Shown: piece by piece, positions 56,258 to 64,000 of the stretch | How positions within the stretch are numbered: the stretch's first letter is position 1 | How the letters are laid out: the number at the start of each line of letters is the position of its first letter | Origin: Arachis hypogaea | Lineage: Eukaryota > Streptophyta > Magnoliopsida > Fabales > Fabaceae | Reading direction: 5' to 3' | Length of the DNA: 64,000 nucleotides | Assembly (NCBI RefSeq): GCF_003086295.3 | Contig: NC_092039.1 | Location: 94,818,561-94,882,560 of the forward strand | Position numbers and translations under genes: made by a program | The notes under the pieces: model-generated | Databases searched by the model: none | What the model was told of the DNA's origin: nothing | Seen by the model: only the letters and a program-made list of their open reading frames with translations

Positions 56258-57406
56258 TGATGAGCGGATAATTTATATGCTTTTTGGCATTATTTTTAGG
56301 TTGTTTTTAATAGGATCTAGCTACTTTTTAGTATATTTTTATTAGTTTTTAAGCAAAATTTATATTTATGGACTTCACTATGAGTTTGTGTATTTTTCTG
56401 TGATTTCAGGTATTTTCTGGCTGAAATTGAGGGACCTGAGCAAAAATTTGATTCAGAGGCTGAAAAAGGACTGCAGATGCTGTTGGATTCTGACCTCCCT
56501 GCCCTCGAAATGGATTTTTTGGAGCTACTGAAACCAAAATAGCGCTCTCTTAAATGCGTTGGAAAGTAGACATCCAGGGATTTCCAGCAATATATAATAG
56601 TCCATACTTTGCTCGAGTTTTGATGACACAAATTGGCATTCAAATGCCAATTCCCTGTCGTATTCTGGCGTTAAACGCTAGAAACAAGTTACAAGCTAGA
56701 GTTAAACACCCAAAACAGGCTGCAAACTGGCGTTTAACTCCAAGAGAAGTCTCTACACATGAAAGCTTCAATGCTTAGCCCAAGAACACACCAAGTGGGC
56801 CCAGAAGTGGGTTTCTGCATCATTTACTTATCTCTTTAAACCCTAGTAACTAGTTTAGTATAAATAGGACTTTTTCTCATTGTATTAGACGTCTGGGTTA
56901 GGCTGGGTCTTTGATTAGTTTTATGCTATCTTAGACATTGGGGCTGGCCTCACGGCCATGCCTGGACCATCATCACTTATGTATTTTCAACGGTTGAGTT
57001 TCTACACACCATAGATTAAGGTGTGGAGCTCTGCTGTTTCTCGAGTATTAATGCAATTACTACTATTTTCTATTCAATTCATGCTTATTCCTGTTCTAAG
57101 ATATCCATTCGCACGCAAGAACATGATGATTGTGATGATTATGTGACACTCATCACCATTCTCACTTATGAACGTGTTCCTGACAAATACTCCCGTTCTA
57201 CATGCAAACAAGCTTGAATGCATATCTCTTAGCCTTCTGGTTCATGATCAGAGTCTTTGTGGTATAAGCAAGAATTAATTGGTAGCATTCTTGAGATCCG
57301 GAAAGTCTAAACCTTGTCTGTGGTATTCCGAGTAGGATCTGGGATGGGATGACTGTGACGAGTTGAGAAGTTGTGAAAAAGAGTTGAGATTACAATGTGC
57401 GTACCA
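56258..57406 (+). repeat. FIDEL-like LTR with an internal deletion
   Basis: It begins TGATGAGCGGATAA and ends GCGTACCA, followed by a truncated primer site (TTGTTGGCGTC). Compared with the LTR at 57794 it lacks about 400 bp near its 3' end. Palindrome centres lie at 56641.5, 56673, 56704 and 56735, then the TATA box at 56859. The first palindrome is AATTGGCATT-CA-AATGCCAATT. Confidence 0.75.
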
Positions 57407-57793
57407 AGTTGTTGGCGTCAAAAAAAGTAATAAAATCATAAAAACCAAGAAAAGTAATAAAATCATAAAAACCAAAAAAAAATATTTTGTGTTTCTTGTT
57501 TGAGTCTAGTGTCAATTTTTAAGTTTGGCGTCAATTGCATGTTTTAATTTTTCTAAAAATTTTTTTTTGAAAATTCATGCATTGCATTCTTCATGATCTT
57601 CAAGTTGCTCTTGATGAGTCTCCTTGTTTGATCTTTATATTTTCTTGTTTTGTATCTTTTGTTGTTTTTCATATGCATTTTTGAATCCTTAGAGTTTAGA
57701 CATTGAAAATTTCTAAGTTTGGTGTCTTGCATGTTTTTCTTTTCTTAAAATTTTTTTTTTCAAAAATAAGTTCTTGATGTTCATCATGATCTT
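57407..57793 (+). other. Truncated leader of the element whose LTR is at 56258
   Basis: It matches the leader of the 10.6-kb element (phrases GTTTCTTGTTTGAGTC, AAGTTTGGCGTCAATTGC, CATCATGATCTT). AAGTTTGGTGT-type motifs lie at 57521 (one mismatch) and 57715. It ends where the next element inserted. The direct repeat TAATAAAATCATAAAAACCAA occurs twice near 57428-57475. Confidence 0.65.
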
Positions 57794-59320
57794 TGATGAG
57801 CGGATAATTTGTATGCTTTTTGGCATTGTTTTTAGTATGTTTTTAGTATAATCTAGTTAGTTTTTAGTATATTTTTATTAGTTTTTAGCTAAAATTCACT
57901 TTTCTGGACTTTACTATGAGTTTGTGTGTTTTTCTGTGATTTCAGGTATTTTCTGGCTGAAATTGAGGGTACTGAGCAAAAATCTGATTCCGAGACCAAA
58001 AAGGACTGCAGATGCTGTTGGATTCTAACCTCCCTGCATTCGAAGCGGATTTTCTGGAGCTACAGAAGCCCAATTGGCGCGCTCTCAACGGCGTTGGAAA
58101 GTAGACATCCTGGGCTTTCCAGCAATATATAATAGTCCATACTTTGCTCAAGATTTGATGGCCCAAACCGGCGCTCAAAGTCACCTACAGAAATTCCAGC
58201 GTTAAACGCCGGAACTGGCATAAAATTTGGAGTTAAACGCCCAAACTGGCATGAGAACTGGCGTTTAACTCCAGAAAAGGTCTCTACACGAAATTCCTTC
58301 ATTGCTCAGCCCAAGCACACACCAAGTGGGCCCGGAAGTGGATTTTTCTGTCATTTACTCATTTCTGTAAACCTTAGGACACTAGTTTACTATTAATAGG
58401 ATCTTTTGACATTGTATCAGCACCTTTTTTGATGACCTTATGACATTCTTACACGTTTTCTTCCACAGCATGAGTCTCTAAACCCCATGGTTGGGGGTGA
58501 GGAGCTCTGTTGTGTCTTGATGGATTAATGCAATTACTATTGTTTCTCATTCAATCATGCTTGCTTCCATTCTAAGATAATACTTGTTCTTAATCCGGAT
58601 GAATGTGATGATCCGTGACAATCATCATCATTCTCAACTATGAACGTGTGACTGACAATCACCTCCGTTCTACCTTAGATTAAGTAGTTATCTCTTGGGT
58701 TCTTTAACCGGAATCTTCGTGGTATAAGCTAGACTGATGGCGGCATTCAAGAGAATCCGGAAGGTCTAAACCTTGTCTGTGGTATTCTGAGTAGGATTCA
58801 ATGATTGAATGACTGTGACGTGCTTCAATCTCCTGAAGGCGGGGCGTTAGTGACAGACGCAAAAGAATCACTGGATTCTATTCCGGCCTGATTGAGAACC
58901 GACAGATGAATTCCGCTATGCTGTGACAGAGCATATGCAATCGCTTTCACTGAGAGGATGGGAGGTAGCCACTGACAACGGTGAAACCCTACACACAGCT
59001 TGCCATGGAAGGAGACTGGCGTGTTTGAAGAAGAAGACAGTAGGAAAGCAGAGATTCAGAAGATGGAGCATCTCCAAACCTCAACCTATTCTCCATTACT
59101 GCAAAACAAGTAACTATTTCATGTTCTTTTGCTTTTCACAATCAATCTTGATAATTCCTGATATCCTGACTAAGATTTACAAGATAACCATAGCTTGCTT
59201 CAAGCCGACAATCTCCGTGGGATCGACGCTTGCTCACGCAAGGTATTACTTGGACGACCCAGTGCACTTGCTGGTTAGTTGTGCGGAGTTGCAAAAGTGT
59301 GATTGGAATTTCGTGCACCA
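57794..59320 (+). repeat. 5' LTR of the autonomous-looking element
   Basis: It runs from TGATGAGCGG to GTGCACCA. Palindrome centres lie at about 58175 (degenerate), 58204, 58235 and 58266. The TATA-like TATTAATA is at 58391, 125 bp after the last centre. It lacks the 49-bp and 86-bp tandem duplications of the non-autonomous LTR. Confidence 0.85.
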
Positions 59321-59326
59321 AGTTTT

Positions 59327-59343
59327 TGGCGCCGTTGCCGGGG
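59327..59343 (+). other. Primer binding site, tRNA-Asp type
   Basis: TGGCGCCGTTGCCGGGG, identical to the site at 39061-39077. Confidence 0.8.
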
Positions 59344-59888
59344 ATTGTTGAGTTTGGACAACTGACGGCTTATCTTGTTGCTTAGATTAGGACTGTTTTA
59401 TTTTTGTTGGTTTAGAGTCTTTTCGTTGAGTCTAGTTTCATATTCTAAGTTTGGTGTCAATTGCATGCTTTTGTTTTTCTTTTAATTTTCGATTTTTGCA
59501 TGTTCTTTGTCCCTTTTTGATTTATAAAAATTCTAAGTTTGGTGTCCTCTTTGTGTTTTTCCCTTAAAAATTTTTGAAAATATTGTGTTTGATTTTCTAA
59601 AAGTTTTAAGTTTGGTGTCTTTTGTGTTTTTCTCTTTCTTCTTTTTAAAAATCAAATCTTCTTCATAAAAATTTTTCAATCACATCTTTTTAATTGCTGT
59701 TTTCAAAATCTTTTTGATTAACTAATTGATTCAGTTTTCAATTTGCTTTGATTTTATTTTCCTTTTGATTTTCGAATTTTTATTTTAATTTTATTTTGTT
59801 TTATTTTATTTTTTTTCGTTTATTCAAAAAAAAAAAAAACAACAAAATTTATCTCTTTGCAATCATTATCATTTCCCTCTTGTCCATT
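59344..59888 (+). other. Leader with three AAGTTTGGTGT motifs
   Basis: Motifs lie at 59447-59457, 59535-59545 and 59608-59618, each preceded by TCT or TTT. The rest is T-rich, like the longer leader of the non-autonomous element, and ends just before the gag ATG. Confidence 0.65.
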
Positions 59889-62800
59889 ATGGACTTAAGT
59901 GGGATTAATCAGTCCAAAAGGACTCTGGGGTCATATGCTAACCCCATTACAGCTGCATATGGGAGTAGCATCTGTACACCTCCCATCAAAGCAAGCAGCT
60001 TTGAACTAAATCCTCAACTCATTATCATAGTGCAGCAAAACTGCCAGTATTCCGGTCTTCCACAGGAAGAACCTACTGAGTTTCTGGCACAGTTTTTACA
60101 AATTGCTGACACAGTACATGATAAAGAGGTAGATCAGGATGTCTACAGACTATTACTGTTTCCATTTGCTGTAAAAGATCAAGCTAAAAGGTGGTTGAAC
60201 AACCAACCTACAGCAAGCATAAAGACATGGAAACAGTTGTCAGACAAGTTCCTGAATCATTTTTACCCTCCTAAGAGGATGACACAGCTAAGGCTGGACA
60301 TCCAAGGCTTTAAACAAGAGGATAATGAATCCCTTTATAATGCCTGGGAGAGGTATAGAGGTATGTTAAGGAAATGTCCCTCTGAAATGTTTTCAGAGTG
60401 GGTACAGTTAGACATTTTCTACTATGGGCTTACAGAAAAAGCTCAGATGTCTTTAGACCACTCAGCTGGTGGATCTATACACATGAGGAAAACAATTGAA
60501 GAAGCTCAAGAGCTTATAGACACTGTTGCTAGAAACCAATATTTGTACTCTAGTAATGAGTTCTCTCCAAAAGAGGAAGTCATGGCAGTAGTCACTGACC
60601 CTAGTCCTCAAGAACAGATAACTGAGCTTAATCAGCAATTGCTCCTGATGACAGAACAATTAGCAGACTTTAAAGAGATGCTCCATGAAACTAAAGTTGT
60701 TAACAAGAGCATAGAACTGCAGTTGAATCAAGCAAAACAGGAAATATCTAAACAGATAACAGAGGAATGTCAAGCAGTTCAATTGAGGAGTGGGAAGACC
60801 CTGAATAACACTGCTCAAAAGAGTAAAAAGCCAAACAAGGAACAATTGACAGAGGACAACCAAACCACTGTTCAAAATCCCTCTGAGGACAGTAAGAGCC
60901 CAGAGAGGAATGTTATTGGCGTTCAAACGCCAGAAAGGGAAGGAAAGCTGGCGTTAAACGCCCATTCCTTGCCCAGTTCTGGCGTTCAAACGCCAGAAAA
61001 GGGAGAGAAGTTGGCGTTTAACGCCCAAGCTTCACCCATTCCTGGCGTCCAAACGCCAAGGGAAGATCAGACACCTGAGAGTGCTGACAGTAATCCCTCT
61101 AACAAGGCTTCTTCAACCACTTCTGTAAGGAATAAACCTGCAGCATCTAAGGTTGAAGAATATAAAGCCAAGATGCCTTATCCTCAAAAACTCCGCCAAG
61201 CGGAACAGGATAAGCAATTTGCCCGCTTTGCAGACTATCTAAGGACTCTTGAAATAAAGATTCCATTTGCAGAGGCACTTGAGCAAATACCTTCTTATGC
61301 TAAATTCATGAAAGAAATCTTAAGTCATAAGAAGGATTGGAGAGAAACTGAAAAAGTGTTTCTCACTGAAGAATGCAGTGCAGTCATATTAAAAAGCTTA
61401 CCAGAAAAGCTTCAAGATCCAGGAAGCTTTATGATACCATGCACATTAGAAGGTGCTTGCACTAAGACAGCTCTATGTGATCTTGGAGCAAGCATCAATC
61501 TAATACCTGCATCCACTATCAGAAAGCTTGGATTGACTGGAGAAGTCAAACCAACCCGGATATGCCTCCAACTTGCTGATGGTTCCATTAAATACCCATC
61601 AGGCATAATTGAGGACATGATTGTCAAGGTTGGGCCATTTGCCTTTCCAACTGACTTTGTGGTGCTGGAAATGGAGGAGCACAAGAGTGCAACTCTCATT
61701 CTAGGAAGACCCTTCCTAGCAACTGGACGAACTCTCATTGATGTACAAAAATGGGAAGTAACCTTGAGGGTCAATGAAGATGAGTTCAAGTTGAATGCTG
61801 TAAAAGCCATGCAGCATCCAGACACACCAAATGACTGCATGGGCGCTGACATTATTGACTCTCTGGTAGAAGAGATCAATATGGCTGAGAGCCTAGAATC
61901 AGAGCTTGAGGAAATCTTCAAAGATGCTCAGCCTGATCAGGAAGAACTAGAGGAGGCAAAGGAATTTTCGAAAATTCCTCAGGAGGAGGATAAGCCTCCC
62001 AAGCCTGAACTCAAACCACTACCACCATCCCTGAAATATGCATTTCTGGGAGAGGGTGACACTTTTCCAGTGATTATAAGCTCGGCTTTAAATTCACAGG
62101 AAGAGGAAGCACTGATTCAAGTGCTGAGGACACACAAGACAGCTCTTGGGTGGTCCATAAGTGATCTCAAGGGTATCAGCCCAGCTAGATGCATGCACAA
62201 GATCCTGTTGGAGGATAATGCCAAACCAGTGGTCCAACCACAGAGGAGGCTAAATCCTGCCATGAAGGAGGTGGTGCAGAAAGAGGTCACTAAATTACTA
62301 GAGGCTGGGATTATTTATCCTATTTCTGATAGCCCCTGGGTGAGCCCTGTCCAAGTTGTTCCCAAAAAGGGAGGCATGACAGTGGTTCATAATGAAAAAA
62401 ATGAACTGGTTCCTACAAGGACAGTCACAGGGTGGCGTATGTGTATTGACTACAGAAGGCTCAATACAGCCACCAGAAAGGATCATTTTCCTTTACCATT
62501 CATAGACCAAATGCTAGAAAGACTAGCTGGTCATGACTATTACTGCTTTTTGGATGGCTATTCAGGCTACAACCAAATTGCAATAGATCCTCAGGACCAA
62601 GAGAAAACAGCATTCACTTGTCCTTCTGGCGTGTTTGCCTATAGGAGGATGCCTTTTGGTCTGTGCAATGCACCTGCAACCTTTCAGAGGTGCATGCTCT
62701 CTATCTTTTCAGATATGGTAGAGAAATTTCTGGAAGTCTTCATGGATGACTTTTCAGTATATGGAGACTCATTTAACTCCTGTCTTAATCACCTAGCACT

Positions 62801-64000
62801 TGTCTTGAAAAGATGCCAAGAGACTAACCTGGTTTTAAACTGGGAGAAATGTCACTTTATGGTGACTGAAGGAATTGTCCTTGGGCACAAAATTTCAAAC
62901 AAGGGAATAGAGGTGGATAAGGCAAAGGTAGAGGTAATTGAAAAATTACCACCACCTGCCAATGTTAAGGCAATCAGAAGCTTTCTGGGGCATGCAGGGT
63001 TCTACAGAAGGTTTATAAAGGATTTTTCAAAAATTGCAAAACCTCTGAGTAACCTGCTAGCTGCTGACACACCATTTGTGTTTGACACACAGTGTCTGCA
63101 GGCATTTGAGACCCTGAAAGCTAAGTTGGTCACAGCACCAGTCATCTCTGCACCAGATTGGGCATTGCCATTTGAATTAATGTGTGATGCCAGTGATCAT
63201 GCCATTGGTGCAGTGTTGGGACAGAGGCATAACAAGCTTCTGCACGTCATTTACTATGCCAGCCGTGTTCTAAATGACGCACAGAAGAACTACACAACAA
63301 CAGAAAAAGAGTTACTTGCAGTGGTCTATGCCATTGACAAGTTTAGATCCTATTTAGTGGGATCCAAAGTGGTTGTGTACACTGACCATGCTGCTCTTAA
63401 ATATCTACTCACAAAGCAGGATTCAAAACCCAGGCTCATCAGATGGGTGTTGCTTCTGCAAGAGTTTGATATAGAAATAAGAGACAGAAAAGGGACAGAG
63501 AACCAAGTAGCAGATCATCTGTCCCGAATAGAACCAGTAGCTGGGGCGTCCCTCCCTTCTACTGAGATCTCAGAAACTTTCCCAGATGAGCAACTATTTG
63601 CCATTCAGGAAGCTCCATGGTTTGTAGATATTGCAAATTTTAAAGCTGTGAGGTTCATACCCAAGGAGTACAGTTACATGCAGAGAAAGAAATTAATTTC
63701 AGATGCCAAGTACTACCTCTGGGATGAACCATATCTCTTTAAGAGATGTGCTGACGGAGTGATCCGCAGGTGTGTACCCAGAGAAGAAGCACAAAGGATC
63801 CTATGGCACTGCCATGGATCACAGTATGGAGGACATTTTGGGAGTGAGCGAACAGCCACTAAAGTCCTCCAATGTGGCTTCTACTGGCCTACTCTCTATA
63901 AAGATTCCCGAGAGTTTGTGCGTAACTGTGACAGTTGCCAAAGAGCTGGTAACCTGCCTCATGGATATGCCATGCCTCAACAAGGGATATTAGAGATAGA
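59889..64000 (+). CDS. Gag-Pol polyprotein (3' end outside the window)
   Basis: From ATG at 59889 the frame is open for 1370 codons to the window edge. Order: Gag core (about residues 40-215; KRWLNNQPTASIK, ESLYNAWERYRGML, LDHSAGGSIHMRK); a 21-residue repeat region (about 344-394); aspartic protease (about 510-620; CDLGASINLIP, ILGRPFL); reverse transcriptase (about 770-1000; WRMCIDYRRLN, FLDGYSGYNQI, the FMDD catalytic motif, LGHKIS); RNase H (about 1070-1210; FELMCDASDHAIGAVLGQR, VVYTDHAALKYLL, VADHLSR); then the integrase HHCC zinc finger (WHCHGSQYGGHFG and CDSCQRAG). This is the Ty3-gypsy order, closest to Athila. No stop or frameshift was found, which suggests a recent or active copy. 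Integrase core residues lie beyond the window. Confidence 0.92.
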   Translation, partial: MDLSGINQSKRTLGSYANPITAAYGSSICTPPIKASSFELNPQLIIIVQQNCQYSGLPQEEPTEFLAQFLQIADTVHDKEVDQDVYRLLLFPFAVKDQAKRWLNNQPTASIKTWKQLSDKFLNHFYPPKRMTQLRLDIQGFKQEDNESLYNAWERYRGMLRKCPSEMFSEWVQLDIFYYGLTEKAQMSLDHSAGGSIHMRKTIEEAQELIDTVARNQYLYSSNEFSPKEEVMAVVTDPSPQEQITELNQQLLLMTEQLADFKEMLHETKVVNKSIELQLNQAKQEISKQITEECQAVQLRSGKTLNNTAQKSKKPNKEQLTEDNQTTVQNPSEDSKSPERNVIGVQTPEREGKLALNAHSLPSSGVQTPEKGEKLAFNAQASPIPGVQTPREDQTPESADSNPSNKASSTTSVRNKPAASKVEEYKAKMPYPQKLRQAEQDKQFARFADYLRTLEIKIPFAEALEQIPSYAKFMKEILSHKKDWRETEKVFLTEECSAVILKSLPEKLQDPGSFMIPCTLEGACTKTALCDLGASINLIPASTIRKLGLTGEVKPTRICLQLADGSIKYPSGIIEDMIVKVGPFAFPTDFVVLEMEEHKSATLILGRPFLATGRTLIDVQKWEVTLRVNEDEFKLNAVKAMQHPDTPNDCMGADIIDSLVEEINMAESLESELEEIFKDAQPDQEELEEAKEFSKIPQEEDKPPKPELKPLPPSLKYAFLGEGDTFPVIISSALNSQEEEALIQVLRTHKTALGWSISDLKGISPARCMHKILLEDNAKPVVQPQRRLNPAMKEVVQKEVTKLLEAGIIYPISDSPWVSPVQVVPKKGGMTVVHNEKNELVPTRTVTGWRMCIDYRRLNTATRKDHFPLPFIDQMLERLAGHDYYCFLDGYSGYNQIAIDPQDQEKTAFTCPSGVFAYRRMPFGLCNAPATFQRCMLSIFSDMVEKFLEVFMDDFSVYGDSFNSCLNHLALVLKRCQETNLVLNWEKCHFMVTEGIVLGHKISNKGIEVDKAKVEVIEKLPPPANVKAIRSFLGHAGFYRRFIKDFSKIAKPLSNLLAADTPFVFDTQCLQAFETLKAKLVTAPVISAPDWALPFELMCDASDHAIGAVLGQRHNKLLHVIYYASRVLNDAQKNYTTTEKELLAVVYAIDKFRSYLVGSKVVVYTDHAALKYLLTKQDSKPRLIRWVLLLQEFDIEIRDRKGTENQVADHLSRIEPVAGASLPSTEISETFPDEQLFAIQEAPWFVDIANFKAVRFIPKEYSYMQRKKLISDAKYYLWDEPYLFKRCADGVIRRCVPREEAQRILWHCHGSQYGGHFGSERTATKVLQCGFYWPTLYKDSREFVRNCDSCQRAGNLPHGYAMPQQGILEI
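60917..61058 (+). repeat. In-frame palindrome array and 21-residue repeat in Gag
   Basis: Five GGCGTT..AACGCC palindromes have centres at 60924.5, 60956, 60987.5, 61019 and 61050.5, every 31.5 bp. Two units make 63 bp, so the frame is kept and the protein repeats GVQTPE-x-x-x-KLA-L/F-NA every 21 residues, for about 2.5 copies. It lies between Gag and protease. Confidence 0.9.

Larger units (their letters stand above)
57794..64000 (+). mobile_element. Autonomous-looking Athila/FIDEL-like retrotransposon (5' 6.2 kb)
   Basis: A 1527-bp 5' LTR (57794-59320) is followed by the primer site TGGCGCCGTTGCCGGGG (59327-59343), a 545-bp leader with three AAGTTTGGTGT copies, and an open gag-pol frame that leaves the window. 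It inserted into the leader of the element at 56258; the five bases before it are ATCTT, and the partner copy lies beyond the window. All core replication functions are in one frame, so it could supply reverse transcriptase and integrase to the 10.6-kb element. Confidence 0.8.

Noticed and set aside
61412..61921. 169-residue minus-strand frame
   Set aside because: It is a shadow of the protease region of the Gag-Pol frame on the plus strand.

Overview
The window looks like repeat-rich legume nuclear DNA, most likely peanut or a wild relative (Arachis). The base composition is AT-rich and plant-like, and almost all recognisable coding sequence belongs to plant retrotransposons. The LTRs that open TGATGAGCGGATAA, together with the GGCGTT..AACGCC repeats, match what I remember of the peanut FIDEL/Feral families; that name is from memory and unchecked. 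There are no bacterial, organellar, tRNA or rRNA features, and no intact host gene that I can defend.

Layout. Positions 1-7.7 kb hold a decayed minus-strand RING-finger gene resembling plant DRIP / polycomb-RING E3 ligases. Its first exon lies in a 2.36-kb tandem duplication that also carries a foldback element. Positions 7887-14422 are one hAT-like DNA transposon with perfect 8-bp target duplications (GATTGTGG). It holds a captured Kelch exon and was itself hit by a 3.5-kb solo LTR (target duplication TTTAG). Positions 16.4-18.0 kb contain a probable Ty1-copia LTR. Positions 19.1-23.8 kb are the 3' end of a Tekay/Del-like Ty3-gypsy element with a 4.46-kb LTR. Positions 23.8-32.7 kb are a stack of ~1.5-kb LTRs (TGATAAAC...), including two clean solo LTRs with target duplications GTCGT and TTAAC. 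Positions 32.7-48.8 kb are LTR debris that received a 3.3-kb Tekay-like solo LTR and then a complete 10.6-kb non-autonomous Athila-like element (37288-47887, target duplication ATTAT). Positions 48.8-52 kb hold a decayed minus-strand Athila-like gag flanked by diverged LTRs. Positions 52217-53886 are a small hAT-like element. Positions 54.2-56.2 kb hold a broken Tat-lineage element. Positions 56258-57793 are a deleted FIDEL-like LTR and leader. From 57794 to the window end runs an apparently intact autonomous Athila/FIDEL-like element whose gag-pol frame is open for 1370 codons and leaves the window inside integrase.

How the parts may work together. The 10.6-kb element has intact Gag-protease and an intact second ORF (plant-transposon-protein type) but no reverse transcriptase or integrase. 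The element at 57794 supplies those and shares the LTR start, the tRNA-Asp-type primer site and the cis signals, so they look like a parasite/helper pair.

The most striking signal is a set of 17-20-bp palindromes (core GGCGTT-N-AACGCC). They are spaced 31 or 31.5 bp apart, three DNA helical turns. They occur in the U3 of four LTRs, with the last centre 124-125 bp upstream of the TATA box; in an eight-unit array upstream of an apparent internal promoter in the non-autonomous element; and inside the gag reading frame of the autonomous element, where they make a 21-residue protein repeat. Several palindromes differ by paired changes in both arms. Two other LTR families here carry unrelated palindrome arrays. 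I read this as an undescribed cis-regulatory or RNA-structural module of these elements; the function is inference.
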